NCBI RefSeq assembly: GCF_017795745.1
Contig: NZ_CP059067.1
Location: 1,364,001-1,428,000 of the forward strand
Reading direction: 5' to 3'
From: Rhizobacter sp. AJA081-3
GTDB taxonomy: Bacteria; Pseudomonadota; Gammaproteobacteria; Burkholderiales; Burkholderiaceae_C
DNA length: 64,000 bases
Shown here: positions 1 through 9,299 of the stretch, in pieces
Layout: each line of letters opens with the position of its first letter
How positions within the stretch are numbered: the stretch's first letter is position 1
The notes under the pieces: generated by a model
Database searches by the model: none
What the model was told of the DNA's origin: nothing
The model's input: the letters and a program-made list of their open reading frames with translations, nothing else
Translations under genes and position numbers: made by a program

Positions 1-1
1 C

Positions 2-787
2 AGAGCCGGCGGCGCGGCGCTGAAGTCGCATCGTGTGTCCGTACCGGTGGTCGACCTGCCGCTGGGCGCCACCGAAGACCGCGTGGTCGGCGCGCTCGAT
101 CTCGAGAAGGCGCTGGCACAGGGCGTGAAGGCCTTCGAACCGGGCCTGCTGGCGCGCGCCAACCGCGGCTTTCTCTACATCGACGAGGTCAACCTGCTCG
201 AGGATCACCTGGTCGACCTGCTGATCGACGTGGCCGCCTCGGGCGAGAACGTGGTCGAGCGCGAGGGCCTGAGCGTGCGCCACCCGGCGCGCTTCGTGCT
301 GGTGGGCAGCGGCAACCCCGAAGAGGGCGAGCTGCGTCCGCAGCTGCTCGACCGCTTCGGCCTGTCGGTCGAGGTGCGCACGCCGACCGAACTCGCCATG
401 CGCGTAGAGGTGGTGCGCCGCCGCGACCGTTTCGAGCGCGACCCCGAGGCCTTCGTCGCACAGTGGCAGAAGGACGAAGAGAAGCTGCGCCGGCGCATCG
501 TCAAGGCGCGCGAGCGCGTGGCGACCATCGATGCCGGCGACGCCGCGCTCGAATCGGCGGCGCGGCTGTGCATGGCGGTCGGCACCGACGGCCTGCGCGG
601 CGAGCTCACGCTGATCCGCGCGGCGCGCGCGCTGGCCGCCTTCGAGGGCGACGACAAGGTCACCGACGCGCACCTGCGCCGCATCGCCACGCCGGCGCTG
701 CGCCACCGCCTGCGCCGCGACCCGCTCGACGAAGCCGGCTCGACGGTGCGTGTGGAGCGCGCGCTGGCCGAGCACTTCGGCGCCTGA
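2..787 (+). CDS. bchI: Magnesium chelatase ATPase subunit I (5' truncated by window edge)
   Basis: AAA+ ATPase subunit of Mg-protoporphyrin IX chelatase, which with BchD powers Mg2+ insertion by BchH, the first committed step of bacteriochlorophyll synthesis. The reading frame is open to the first base, so the N-terminus including Walker A lies outside the window. What remains shows the Walker B-like [10 protein letters not shown], the sensor-1 region [15 protein letters not shown], the [11 protein letters not shown] arginine-finger segment and the C-terminal helical lid. An internal GTG at 35 is not the real start. bchD follows after 32 bp and bchO after that, forming a bchIDO unit. Identity is firm; only completeness is limited. 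Confidence 0.95.
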   Translation, partial: RAGGAALKSHRVSVPVVDLPLGATEDRVVGALDLEKALAQGVKAFEPGLLARANRGFLYIDEVNLLEDHLVDLLIDVAASGENVVEREGLSVRHPARFVLVGSGNPEEGELRPQLLDRFGLSVEVRTPTELAMRVEVVRRRDRFERDPEAFVAQWQKDEEKLRRRIVKARERVATIDAGDAALESAARLCMAVGTDGLRGELTLIRAARALAAFEGDDKVTDAHLRRIATPALRHRLRRDPLDEAGSTVRVERALAEHFGA

Positions 788-819
788 GCTTGCGGCGCTG
801 ACTCCGGCATGACCCGCGC

Positions 820-2595
820 ATGAACGAGACGGCGGCCCGCTGGCGCGACGCCTGCCTGGCGGCGGCCCTGTTCGCCGTGGCGCCGCCTGCGCTCGGCGGT
901 GTGCTGCTGCGCAGCGGCGCCGGGCCGGTGCGCGACCGCTGGGTGGCCTGGTTGACCACCTGGCTGCCCGCAGGCACGCCGATGCGCCGCATGCCGCACG
1001 GCATCGCCGACGAGCGCCTGCTCGGCGGGCTCGATCTCACCGCCACGCTGCGCCTCGGCCGCCCCGTCGCGCAGCGCGGCCTGCTTGCCGAAGCCGATGG
1101 CGGGGTGCTGCTGCTGCCGATGGCCGAGCGCTTGCCGCCCGGCACCGCCGCACGGCTGGCCTCGGCGATGGACCGTGGCGAGGTGCAGGTGGCGCGCGAC
1201 GGCATCGTCGCCACCTTGCCCAGTCGCATCGGCGTGGTCGCCTTCGACGAGGGCGTGCTCGACGACGAGCCGCTCAGCCCGGTGCTCGCCGAGCGTCTGG
1301 CCTTTCGCCTCGACCTCGACGGCATCGGCTGGCGCGAGGTGCAGGGCGAGCCCGAGGGCCTGCCCACGCGCGAGGCGATAACCCGTGCCCGCGACGGCTG
1401 GGCGAAGGTGGACGCCGACGACGCCGTGCTGGAGGCGCTGTGCGCTGCCTGCGTTGCGCTGGGCATCGGCTCGGCGCGCGCGCCATGGTATGCATTGCAG
1501 GCTGCACGCATCGCCGCGGCGCTGGCCGGGCGCGACAGCATCGAGCACGACGATGCCGAACTGGCCGCGCGACTCGTGCTCGCGCCGCGCGCGCGGCAGT
1601 TGCCTGCGCCACCCCCGCAGGCCGAACAGGACGAGACCCCGCCGCCACCGCCGCAGAACGAGCCGAAGGAACAGCAGGAAGAGGAAGAGATGGCCGTGCC
1701 CGACCAGCCGCTGGACGAGCAGGTGCTCGCCGCCGCGGCGGCCGCCATCCCGGCCGGGCTGCTCGCTCGATTGAAGATGGAACAGCGCGCCGCCGGCGCC
1801 GCGCGCTCGATGGGCCGCAGCGGCGCCACGCGCATGGCCTGGCGCCAGGGCCGGCCGGCCGGCACGCGTGCCGGCAACATCCAGCGTGGCGCTCGCCTGA
1901 ACCTGATCGAGACGTTGCGCGCGGCGGCGCCGTGGCAGGCGCTGCGCCGGCGCGAACGCGGCGGTGGCGAGGGCGTGGCGGTGCGGCCGGAGGATTTCCG
2001 TGTCACGCGCTACCGGCAGCACAGCCGCACCACCACCATCTTCGCGATCGACGCCTCGGGTTCCTCGGCGCTGCACCGCCTGGCCGAAGCCAAGGGCGCG
2101 GTGGAACTGCTGCTGGCTGACTGCTACGTGCGGCGCGATCAGGTCGCCGTGCTGGCCTTCCGCGGGCAGGGCGCCGAACTGCTGCTGGCGCCCACGCGCT
2201 CGCTGGTCCGCGCCAAGCGTTCGCTCGCCGGCTTGCCCGGCGGCGGCGGCACGCCGCTGGCGGCCGGGCTCGATGCGGCCTGGGCGCTCGCCGAAGGCAT
2301 CGCGCGGCGCGGCGACACGCCGCTGGTGGTGCTGCTCACCGACGGCCGCGCCAACATCGGCCGTGACGGCCAGCCCGGTCGTGCCGCGGCGGAGGCCGAC
2401 GCGTTGAAGGCCGCTGAGCGATGGCGCGGCAGTTCGCTGGCCGCGGTCGTCGTCGACACCTCGGCCCGGCCCGAGCCGCGTGCCAAGGCACTGGCGCAGC
2501 GCATGGACGCGCTGTACCTGCCGCTGCCGCACGCGCAGGCCGCCACGCTCAACCAGGCAGTGCAGGCGGTCGCACGCGGCACCGCCGGCCGCTGA
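820..2595 (+). CDS. bchD: Magnesium chelatase subunit D
   Basis: 591-aa partner of BchI in the chelatase motor. The domain order is typical: a degenerate AAA+ domain in the N-terminal part (no usable Walker A seen), a Pro/Glu-rich linker at about residues 263-291, then a C-terminal von Willebrand A/integrin I domain with MIDAS signature D411-A-S413-G-S415 and a second metal-site segment TDGRA near 507-511. The start ATG lies 32 bp after bchI. Length and architecture match the family and nothing is broken. It lies in the bchIDO unit. Confidence 0.96.
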   Translation: MNETAARWRDACLAAALFAVAPPALGGVLLRSGAGPVRDRWVAWLTTWLPAGTPMRRMPHGIADERLLGGLDLTATLRLGRPVAQRGLLAEADGGVLLLPMAERLPPGTAARLASAMDRGEVQVARDGIVATLPSRIGVVAFDEGVLDDEPLSPVLAERLAFRLDLDGIGWREVQGEPEGLPTREAITRARDGWAKVDADDAVLEALCAACVALGIGSARAPWYALQAARIAAALAGRDSIEHDDAELAARLVLAPRARQLPAPPPQAEQDETPPPPPQNEPKEQQEEEEMAVPDQPLDEQVLAAAAAAIPAGLLARLKMEQRAAGAARSMGRSGATRMAWRQGRPAGTRAGNIQRGARLNLIETLRAAAPWQALRRRERGGGEGVAVRPEDFRVTRYRQHSRTTTIFAIDASGSSALHRLAEAKGAVELLLADCYVRRDQVAVLAFRGQGAELLLAPTRSLVRAKRSLAGLPGGGGTPLAAGLDAAWALAEGIARRGDTPLVVLLTDGRANIGRDGQPGRAAAEADALKAAERWRGSSLAAVVVDTSARPEPRAKALAQRMDALYLPLPHAQAATLNQAVQAVARGTAGR

Positions 2596-2615
2596 GCCGG
2601 CGAGGGCAGGGCGCC

Positions 2616-3506
2616 ATGCCCGATCGGCTCGACTGGGACACCGATGGCCGCGACTGGCCGAACCGCGAGGCGAGCCGCTTCGTCGAGGCCGGCGGCATGC
2701 GCTGGCACGTGCAATGCGCCGGCGATCGCCGCCGCCCCGTGGTCTTGCTGCTGCACGGCACGGGCGCCTCCAGCCATTCCTGGCGCGACCTGCTGCCGCT
2801 GCTGGCCGAGCATGCCTTCGTCGTCGCGCCCGACCTGCCCGGGCACGGCTTCAGCGACACGCCGGCCGATCGCTCCGGCTTCACGCTGCCCGGCATGGCA
2901 CGCGGCATCTCCGAACTGATGCAGGCGCTGGCGCTGACGCCAAGGGTGATTGCCGGCCACTCCGCCGGCGCGGCAGTGGCGTTGCAGCTCTGCCTGGACG
3001 GGCTGGCGGCGCCGCACGCGCTGCTCGGCCTCAACGCCGCGCTGCTGCCGATGCCCGGCGTGGTGGGATCGATGTTCTCGCCGATGGCGCGCACGCTGGC
3101 GATCAACCCGCTCGTGCCGCGGCTGTTCGCCTGGGGTGCGGCCTGGCCCGGCACTTTGACGCGCCTGCTCGAGGGCACCGGCTCGGAGCTCGACGCGCGC
3201 GGGCGTCAACTGTATGGCCGCCTCGTGCGCAGCCCCGCCCATGTGGCGGCAGCGCTGGCGATGATGGCGGGCTGGGACCTGGACACGCTGGCGCGGCGCC
3301 TGCCCGAACTGCGCTGCCCACTGCACCTGGTCGTCGGCGAGCGCGACCGCACGCTGCCGCCCGATCTGGCCTGGCAGGCTGCGCAGCGCATTCCCGGCTG
3401 CCGGGTGACACGGCTGCCCGGCCTCGGCCACCTGGCCCACGAGGAACGGCCTCAAGCGGTGGTGCGCTTGCTGCTCGAACTGCTCGAGCCGATCCCGCCG
3501 CCCTGA
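2616..3506 (+). CDS. bchO: Magnesium chelatase-associated alpha/beta hydrolase BchO
   Basis: 296-aa alpha/beta-hydrolase fold protein that always accompanies chelatase genes; its exact role in Mg insertion is unsettled in the literature. It has the oxyanion segment LLLHGTGASSHSW, the nucleophile elbow GHSAGA with Ser116, and a late GHLAHEERP motif carrying the putative catalytic His. I chose the ATG at 2616, where the conserved N-terminus (DWDTDGRDWPNREAS) begins, 20 bp after bchD; the frame stays open further upstream inside bchD. No recognisable terminator follows; the next unit has its own promoter at 3523. Confidence 0.93.
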   Translation: MPDRLDWDTDGRDWPNREASRFVEAGGMRWHVQCAGDRRRPVVLLLHGTGASSHSWRDLLPLLAEHAFVVAPDLPGHGFSDTPADRSGFTLPGMARGISELMQALALTPRVIAGHSAGAAVALQLCLDGLAAPHALLGLNAALLPMPGVVGSMFSPMARTLAINPLVPRLFAWGAAWPGTLTRLLEGTGSELDARGRQLYGRLVRSPAHVAAALAMMAGWDLDTLARRLPELRCPLHLVVGERDRTLPPDLAWQAAQRIPGCRVTRLPGLGHLAHEERPQAVVRLLLELLEPIPPP

Positions 3507-3522
3507 TCGCGGGTGTGCGCTG

Positions 3523-3559
3523 TTGACGCCCATCCGCAGAGTGTCTATTCTAGTTGACA
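3523..3559 (+). promoter_or_regulatory. crtEF promoter with PpsR/CrtJ operator
   Basis: A sigma-70-like promoter with -35 TTGACG at 3523-3528, a 17-bp spacer and -10 TATTCT at 3546-3551. A perfect TGT-N12-ACA palindrome (TGTCTATTCTAGTTGACA, 3542-3559), the consensus for PpsR/CrtJ, covers the -10. Binding there should block RNA polymerase, fitting aerobic/high-light repression. The predicted start of transcription is near 3558, giving a leader of about 60 nt before crtE. Confidence 0.75.
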
Positions 3560-3620
3560 CAAACTGCGGAAACGAGAGTTGACACCGGCCGCCGGCCGAC
3601 CGCAGCGCAGGAGATCGGCC

Positions 3621-4529
3621 TTGGACGCGATGCACCGGATCGAATGCGCCCTCGAGGCGGCCGTGGCGCTCGGCGAGGGCCGCGGCGGCCCGCCTCGGCT
3701 CGCAGCCGCAGTCCGCCACGCGGTGTTTCCCCCCGGCGCACGCATCCGGCCGCAGCTGTGCGTGGCCGTGGCCCATGCCTGCGGCGGCGACGACCCGGCG
3801 CTGACCGACGCGGCCGCAGCCGCCGTCGAACTGCTGCACTGCGCTTCGCTCGTCCACGACGACCTGCCGTGTTTCGACAACGCCCTGTCGCGGCGCGGCC
3901 GTGCTTCGGTGCACGTTGCCTATGGGGAGCGCCTGGCGGTGCTGGCCGGCGATGCGTTGATCGTGCTGGCCTTCCAGCAACTGGCCTTGTGCGCCTCGGT
4001 CCAGCCTTCGCGGCTGGGCCGCGTGATCGCCCGCGTGGCCGCCGGCGTGGCCATGCCGCACGGCATCGCGGCGGGCCAGGCCTGGGAGTGTGAACCGCGC
4101 CCGGTGCTGCGCGACTACCAGCGCGCCAAGACGGGCTCGCTGTTCGCCGCCGCAGCCGCGGCCGGCGCCGAATCGTCCGGTGCCGACCCGACGCCCTGGC
4201 TGGTGTTCGGTGACTGCCTCGGCGAGGCCTACCAGGTGGCCGACGACATCCGCGACGTGGTGGCCGAACCTCAGGCCATCGGCAAGCCTACCGGGCAGGA
4301 CGTGACGCACGGCCGGCCCAGCTCGGCCATCGAGTTCGGCCTCGACGGCGCGCTCAGCCAGTTCGACGGCCTGGTGCAGGGCTGCATTGCCGCGATTCCG
4401 GATTGCCGTGGTGCGTCGGCGCTGCGCGCCCTGGTGCGCGCCGAAGCGCGCCGCCTCGTGCCGCTGGAGATGACCGTGGCGCATGCCGGCCGCCAGCGCA
4501 TAGCCGCTGCCGCCGAGGTCGCGCGGTGA
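3621..4529 (+). CDS. crtE: Geranylgeranyl diphosphate synthase
   Basis: 302-aa trans-prenyltransferase making GGPP for carotenoids and for the chlorophyll tail. The first aspartate-rich motif DDLPCFD lies at residues 80-86 and the second, DDIRD, at about 208-212; KTGSLF lies between them. Start choice: TTG at 3621 has an AGGAG ribosome site 7 nt upstream (3609-3613). An ATG at 3630 and a TTG at 3579 are alternatives in the same frame, and the latter gives an atypically long, charged N-terminus. The stop overlaps the crtF start (GTGA), so the two are probably translationally coupled. Confidence 0.94.
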   Translation: MDAMHRIECALEAAVALGEGRGGPPRLAAAVRHAVFPPGARIRPQLCVAVAHACGGDDPALTDAAAAAVELLHCASLVHDDLPCFDNALSRRGRASVHVAYGERLAVLAGDALIVLAFQQLALCASVQPSRLGRVIARVAAGVAMPHGIAAGQAWECEPRPVLRDYQRAKTGSLFAAAAAAGAESSGADPTPWLVFGDCLGEAYQVADDIRDVVAEPQAIGKPTGQDVTHGRPSSAIEFGLDGALSQFDGLVQGCIAAIPDCRGASALRALVRAEARRLVPLEMTVAHAGRQRIAAAAEVAR

Positions 4530-5692
4530 ACTCCAAGCTTTCCGCGGTGGCCGAAGCCGGCGCCGCAGACGACGCACCGCCCTGGTGGCACCAATGGCGC
4601 GTGTGGCGCGACCAGCTGCTCGGCAGCGCCCGATTCCACCGATTCGCAGCCGCTTTCCCGCTCACCCGGCCGATCGCGCGGCGCCGCGCCCGCGGACTGT
4701 TCGATCTGATGGCCGGCTTCGTCTACTCGCAGGTGCTGATGGCCTGCGTGCAGCTGCGCCTGTTCGACATCCTTGCCGAAGGCCCGCAGTCGCTGCAGGC
4801 GCTGTGCCGCCGGCTCGATCTCGCCGAGCCGCAGGCGCTGCGGCTGCTGTCGGCTGCGGCGGCGCTCGATCTGGTCGAGCGCCGCGGAGCCGCTTACGGC
4901 CTGGGCTCGCTCGGCGCCGTGATGGTGGGCAACACCGCCCTGGTGGCGATGATCGAGCACCACGCCTCGCTGTACCGCGATCTGGCCGACCCGGTGTCGC
5001 TGCTGCGCGGCCAGCGCCCGCCCACCGAACTGGGCAGCTACTGGGCCTATGCCGACAACGCGGCCGCCGGCGAGCTCGGCGCGCAGCGGGTGGCCGATTA
5101 CTCCGCGCTGATGGCCGCCTCGCAGCCGCTGATCGCCGATCAGGTGCTCGATGCTTACCCGATCGCAAGGCACCGCTGCCTGCTCGACGTGGGTGGCGGC
5201 GAAGGTGTGTTCCTGTGCGCCGCCGCGCGGCGCGCCCCGAGCCTGCGCCTGATGCTGCTCGATCTGCCCGCCGTGGCCGAACGCGCCCGCACCCGCTTCG
5301 CGGCGGCCGGCCTCGCCGACCGCGCCGAGGCGATCGGCGGCGACTTCCTCAACCGCCCTCTGCCCACCGGGGCCGACGTGGCCTCGCTGGTGCGGGTGAT
5401 GTTCGACCACCACGACGACAACGCGATGCGCATCCTGCGCGCCGTGCGGGCAGCTTTGCCGGCCGACGGCACGCTGCTGGTGGCCGAGCCGATGGCCGGC
5501 ACCAAGGGCGCCGAGCCGATGGGCGACGCCTACTTTGGCTTCTACCTGATGGCCATGGGCTCGGGGCGCTCGCGCACCCCTCAGCGCCTGTCCGAGATGC
5601 TCCAGGCTGCCGGCTTCGGGGCGATCCGCCAGGTGCCCACGCGCATCCCGCTGCAGACCGGTCTGTTGGTCGCCAGATGCACTTCCGTTTGA
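4526..5692 (+). CDS. crtF: Hydroxyneurosporene O-methyltransferase
   Basis: 388-aa SAM-dependent methyltransferase that methylates the C-1 hydroxyl of acyclic carotenoids (demethylspheroidene to spheroidene). It has an N-terminal winged-helix/dimerisation region with AEGPQSLQALCRRLDL, then a Rossmann core with motif I DVGGGEGVF at about residues 220-228 and the post-motif FDHHDDNAMRIL. The GTG start at 4526 overlaps the crtE stop. The conserved N-terminal region begins soon after, so the longer upstream frame is not needed. The pathway partners crtA, crtC and crtD lie 10 kb downstream on the same strand. Confidence 0.94.
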   Translation: MNSKLSAVAEAGAADDAPPWWHQWRVWRDQLLGSARFHRFAAAFPLTRPIARRRARGLFDLMAGFVYSQVLMACVQLRLFDILAEGPQSLQALCRRLDLAEPQALRLLSAAAALDLVERRGAAYGLGSLGAVMVGNTALVAMIEHHASLYRDLADPVSLLRGQRPPTELGSYWAYADNAAAGELGAQRVADYSALMAASQPLIADQVLDAYPIARHRCLLDVGGGEGVFLCAAARRAPSLRLMLLDLPAVAERARTRFAAAGLADRAEAIGGDFLNRPLPTGADVASLVRVMFDHHDDNAMRILRAVRAALPADGTLLVAEPMAGTKGAEPMGDAYFGFYLMAMGSGRSRTPQRLSEMLQAAGFGAIRQVPTRIPLQTGLLVARCTSV

Positions 5693-5719
5693 CCTGGATC
5701 TCCCAATTGGAAACCACTG

Positions 5720-5751
5720 TTGACAATTCAAAGTGTCAGGTTAGGATGACA
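5720..5751 (+). promoter_or_regulatory. bchC/puf superoperon promoter with PpsR operator
   Basis: -35 TTGACA at 5720-5725, a 16-bp spacer and -10 TAGGAT at 5742-5747. A perfect TGT-N12-ACA site (TGTCAGGTTAGGATGACA, 5734-5751) overlaps the -10. The oppositely oriented repeat TGACA-N8-TGTCA (5721-5738) is nested with it. The layout mirrors the crtE promoter. It should drive bchCXYZ and, by read-through, puf and the downstream crt genes. Confidence 0.75.
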
Positions 5752-5807
5752 CTCAGGGTCCCCAGCCAGGCGCGCCGCCGGTGCGCCGAGCGGCCCGGAG
5801 CAGACAA

Positions 5808-6761
5808 ATGAACACCACGGCCATCGTCCTCGAGCAGCCCGAGCACCTGATGCTCAGCCGCCTCGACCTGACACCGCCGGCCGATGACGACGTCGTCGTC
5901 GACATCGAGTTCAGCGGCATCAGCACCGGCACCGAGAAGCTCCTGTGGAACGGGCGCATGCCCACCTTCCCGGGCATGGGCTACCCGCTGGTGCCGGGCT
6001 ACGAATCGGTCGGTCACATCATCGAAGCCGGCCCGCGCGCCAAGCACCGCGTCGGCGAACGGGTGTTCGTGCCGGGCGCGCGCTGCTACGGCGAGGTGCG
6101 CGGCCTGTTCGGCGGCGCTGCCTCCCGCGTGGTGGTGAGCGACTCGCGCATCACCGAAGTGTCCGACACGCTGGGCGACAAGAGCGTGCTGCTGGCGCTG
6201 GCCGCCACGGCGTACCACGCCGTCTCCGGCGCCGGCCAGCGCGACCCGATCGTGCCGCCGGACCTGATCGTCGGCCACGGCGTGCTCGGCCGCCTGCTGG
6301 CGCGCATGGTGGTGGTCGCCGGCTTCAAGCCGCCCACGGTGTGGGAGACCAACCCCGCACGCGTGGCCGGCAGCGAAGGCTACCCCGTGATCCGCCCCGA
6401 GGACGACGCGCGCCGCGACTACCGCGCCATCTACGACGTCAGCGGCGACTCGAAGATCCTCGACAGCCTGGTCATGCGCCTGGCGCCCGGCGGCGAGATC
6501 GTGCTGGCCGGCTTCTACACCGAGCCGCTGAACTTCGCGTTCGCGCCGGCCTTCATGCGCGAGGCGCAGATCCGCTGCGCCGCCGAGTTCAAGCGGCCCG
6601 ACCTGCTGGCCGTCAAGGAGCTGGCGGAGACCGGCGTGCTGTCGCTCGACGGCCTGATCACCCATCACGCCGAACCGATGCAGGCGGACGCCGCCTACCG
6701 CACCGCGTTCGGCGACCCCGGCTGTCTGAAGATGGTCCTCGACTGGAGACACTGCCAATGA
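5808..6761 (+). CDS. bchC: 3-hydroxyethyl bacteriochlorophyllide a dehydrogenase
   Basis: 317-aa zinc-type alcohol dehydrogenase-like oxidoreductase that oxidises the 3-(1-hydroxyethyl) group to the acetyl group of bacteriochlorophyllide a. The conserved N-terminus TTAIVLEQPE, the GISTGTEKLLWNG segment and the nucleotide-binding stretch DLIVGHGVLGRLLARM are visible. The ATG at 5808 has a GGAG box about 9 nt upstream; the in-frame ATG-like start at 5781 lies in the leader and is rejected. The stop overlaps the bchX start by 4 nt (ATGA). It is the first gene of the superoperon. Confidence 0.95.
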   Translation: MNTTAIVLEQPEHLMLSRLDLTPPADDDVVVDIEFSGISTGTEKLLWNGRMPTFPGMGYPLVPGYESVGHIIEAGPRAKHRVGERVFVPGARCYGEVRGLFGGAASRVVVSDSRITEVSDTLGDKSVLLALAATAYHAVSGAGQRDPIVPPDLIVGHGVLGRLLARMVVVAGFKPPTVWETNPARVAGSEGYPVIRPEDDARRDYRAIYDVSGDSKILDSLVMRLAPGGEIVLAGFYTEPLNFAFAPAFMREAQIRCAAEFKRPDLLAVKELAETGVLSLDGLITHHAEPMQADAAYRTAFGDPGCLKMVLDWRHCQ

Positions 6762-7762
6762 ACGCCCCCAGCAACCCGGTCATCTTCATGCGCGACGAGC
6801 GCCTCAAGGCCGAGGCCGCGATCGAGCCCGATCCGGTGCCCACCTCGCCGGCGGCCAAGACGACGCAGATCATCGCCATCTACGGCAAGGGCGGCATCGG
6901 CAAGAGCTTCACGCTGGCCAACCTCAGCTACATGATGGCGCAGCAGGGCAAGAAGGTGCTGCTGATCGGTTGCGACCCGAAGAGCGACACCACCAGCCTG
7001 CTGTTCGGCGGCAAGGCCTGCCCGACCATCATCGAGACCAGCTCGAAGAAGAAGCTGGCCGGCGAGAGTGTCGCCATCGGCGACGTCTGCTTCAAGCGCG
7101 ACGGCGTCTACGCGATGGAACTCGGCGGCCCCGAGGTCGGCCGCGGCTGCGGCGGGCGCGGGATCATCCACGGCTTCGAGACGCTCGAGAAGCTCGGCTT
7201 CCACGACTGGGGCTTCGACTACGTGCTGCTCGACTTCCTCGGCGACGTGGTCTGCGGCGGCTTCGGCCTGCCGATCGCGCGCGACATGTGCCAGAAGGTC
7301 ATCGTCGTCGCCAGCAACGACCTGCAGTCGCTGTACGTCGCCAACAACGTCTGCAGCGCGGTCGAGTACTTCCGCAAGCTCGGCGGCAATGTCGGCGTGG
7401 CCGGCATGGTGATCAACCGCGACGATGGCACCGGCGAAGCCAAGCAGTTCGCCGAGCATGCCGGCATCCCGGTGCTGGCCACGATCCCGTCCAACGAGGA
7501 CATCCGTCGCAAGAGCGCGTCCTACGAAATCATCGGCCGCCCCGGCACGCAGTGGGCGCCGTTGTTCGAGGAACTGGCCACCAACGTGGCGGTGGCGCCA
7601 CCGGTGCGCCCGAAGCCACAGACGCAAGACCAGTTGCTCGGCCTGTTCTCCGCCGAGGTGACCGGCCGCAACTTCCAGATGGAGCCGGCCACCACCTTCG
7701 ACATGGTCGGCAAGCACGAGCTGATCAAGCCGACGCTCGAAGTTGTCTACGACGCGTCCTGA
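6758..7762 (+). CDS. bchX: Chlorophyllide a reductase iron protein subunit X
   Basis: 334-aa NifH-like ATPase that passes electrons from ferredoxin to the BchYZ catalytic part of chlorophyllide a oxidoreductase (C7-C8 double-bond reduction). The deviant Walker [11 protein letters not shown] lies at residues 41-50. The two Cys regions that hold the intersubunit [4Fe-4S] cluster are seen in GRGCGGRG and VVCGGFG. The ATG start overlaps bchC by 4 nt. Compared with BchL in this window, the same P-loop sits at the same residue numbers, as expected for paralogues. Confidence 0.96.
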   Translation: MNAPSNPVIFMRDERLKAEAAIEPDPVPTSPAAKTTQIIAIYGKGGIGKSFTLANLSYMMAQQGKKVLLIGCDPKSDTTSLLFGGKACPTIIETSSKKKLAGESVAIGDVCFKRDGVYAMELGGPEVGRGCGGRGIIHGFETLEKLGFHDWGFDYVLLDFLGDVVCGGFGLPIARDMCQKVIVVASNDLQSLYVANNVCSAVEYFRKLGGNVGVAGMVINRDDGTGEAKQFAEHAGIPVLATIPSNEDIRRKSASYEIIGRPGTQWAPLFEELATNVAVAPPVRPKPQTQDQLLGLFSAEVTGRNFQMEPATTFDMVGKHELIKPTLEVVYDAS

Positions 7763-7769
7763 GACCGCC

Positions 7770-9299
7770 ATGAGCGCCGCCGACGTTCCCGTCCCAGCCG
7801 CCCTCGAAGGCGACGGCGTGGGCTGCCACACCGGTCGCGACAAGATGCTCGCCGCCGCCGAATCGGCCGGCAAGAGCGAGACGCTCGCGCAGTACAAGCA
7901 GGACTACCCGCTGCCCGAAGGCGCCGGCCCGCACGACCAGCCGCAGAGCATGTGCCCGGCCTTCGGCGCGCTGCGTGTCGGCCTGCGCATGCGCCGCACC
8001 TCGACAATCCTGTCGGGCTCGGCCTGCTGCGTCTACGGCCTGACCTTCACCTCGCACTTCTACGGCGCCAAGCGCAGCGTCGGTTACGTGCCGTTCAACA
8101 GCGAGTCGCTGGTCACCGGCAAGCTGTTCGAGGACATCCGCGACGCGGTCTACCGCGAAGCCGACCCCGACAAGTACGACGCCGTGGTCATCATCAACCT
8201 GTGCGTGCCCACCGCCAGCGGGGTGCCGCTGCAACTGCTGCCGAAAGAGATCAACGGCGTTCGCATCATCGGCATCGACGTGCCCGGCTTCGGCGTGCCC
8301 ACGCATGCCGAGGCGAAGGACGTGCTCGCGGGCGCAATGCTCAAGTACGCACGCACCGAGGCCGAAGCCGGCCCGGTGACGGCGCCGCGCGGCGGCATCT
8401 CGAGCAAGCCGACCGTCACGCTGCTCGGCGAGATGTTCCCGGCCGACCCGGTGGGCATCGGCATGATGCTCGAGCCGATGGGCCTGGCCGCCGGGCCAGT
8501 GGTCCCCACGCGCGAATGGCGCGAGCTGTATGCGGCGCTCGACTGCGCGGCGGTGGCCGCGATCCACCCGTTCTACACGGCCAGCGTGCGCGAGTTCCAG
8601 ACCGCCGGCCGCGCCATCGTGGCCTCGGCCCCGGTGGGCTACGAAGGCACCGAGGCCTGGCTGCAGGCGATCGGCAACGCCACCAACGTCGAGCAGGCGA
8701 AGATCGACGCCGCCAAGAACAAGTGGCTGCCGGCCATCAAGGGCGCGCTGGCGCGCATGCCGGTGAAAGGCCGCATCACCGTCAGCGGCTATGAAGGCTC
8801 CGAACTGCTGGTCGCGCGGCTGCTCATCGAGAGCGGCGCCGAAGTGCCCTACGTCGGCAGCGCCTGCCCGCGCACGCCGTGGAGCGCGCCTGACCTGGAA
8901 TGGCTGCAGGCGCGCGGCGTGCACGTGCAGTACCGCGCCTCGCTCGAGCAGGACATCGCCGCGGTCGCCGAGTTCCGCCCCGATCTGGCCATCGGCACCA
9001 CGCCGGTGGTGCAGGCCGCCAAGGAAGCGACGATCCCGGCGCTGTACTTCACCAACCTGATCTCCGCCCGCCCGCTGATGGGCCCGGCCGGTGCCGGCTC
9101 GCTGGCGCAGGTGGTGAACGCGGCGATCGGCAACAAAGGCCGCTTCGAGGCGATGCGCGAGTTCTTCGGCGATGTCGGCGGCGGCGACCAGGCCGGCGTG
9201 TGGGAAGGCAAGCCGGTGATGCGCCCCGAGTTCCGCGCCGAGACGCGCCGCCAGGTCATCAAGATGATCAAGCGCCGCAAGGCCGAGGAGATGATCTGA
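7770..9299 (+). CDS. bchY: Chlorophyllide a reductase subunit Y
   Basis: 509-aa NifD-like subunit of chlorophyllide a oxidoreductase, forming the catalytic heterotetramer with BchZ. Cys residues near the N-terminus ([13 protein letters not shown]) are candidates for the [4Fe-4S] ligands. The ATG at 7770 follows bchX by 7 nt; an upstream in-frame start at 7743 would overlap bchX and is not needed. The stop is shared with the bchZ start (TGATG). Confidence 0.95.
   Translation: MSAADVPVPAALEGDGVGCHTGRDKMLAAAESAGKSETLAQYKQDYPLPEGAGPHDQPQSMCPAFGALRVGLRMRRTSTILSGSACCVYGLTFTSHFYGAKRSVGYVPFNSESLVTGKLFEDIRDAVYREADPDKYDAVVIINLCVPTASGVPLQLLPKEINGVRIIGIDVPGFGVPTHAEAKDVLAGAMLKYARTEAEAGPVTAPRGGISSKPTVTLLGEMFPADPVGIGMMLEPMGLAAGPVVPTREWRELYAALDCAAVAAIHPFYTASVREFQTAGRAIVASAPVGYEGTEAWLQAIGNATNVEQAKIDAAKNKWLPAIKGALARMPVKGRITVSGYEGSELLVARLLIESGAEVPYVGSACPRTPWSAPDLEWLQARGVHVQYRASLEQDIAAVAEFRPDLAIGTTPVVQAAKEATIPALYFTNLISARPLMGPAGAGSLAQVVNAAIGNKGRFEAMREFFGDVGGGDQAGVWEGKPVMRPEFRAETRRQVIKMIKRRKAEEMI

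Noticed and set aside
205-2532. Long minus-strand ORF (775 codons) opposite bchI-bchD
   Set aside because: Arg/Gln/His-rich low-complexity translation without a ribosome site, typical antisense shadow of high-GC3 genes.
5945-6757. Upstream extension of the bchX frame
   Set aside because: Lies inside bchC; the family start and the ATGA coupling place the real start at 6758.
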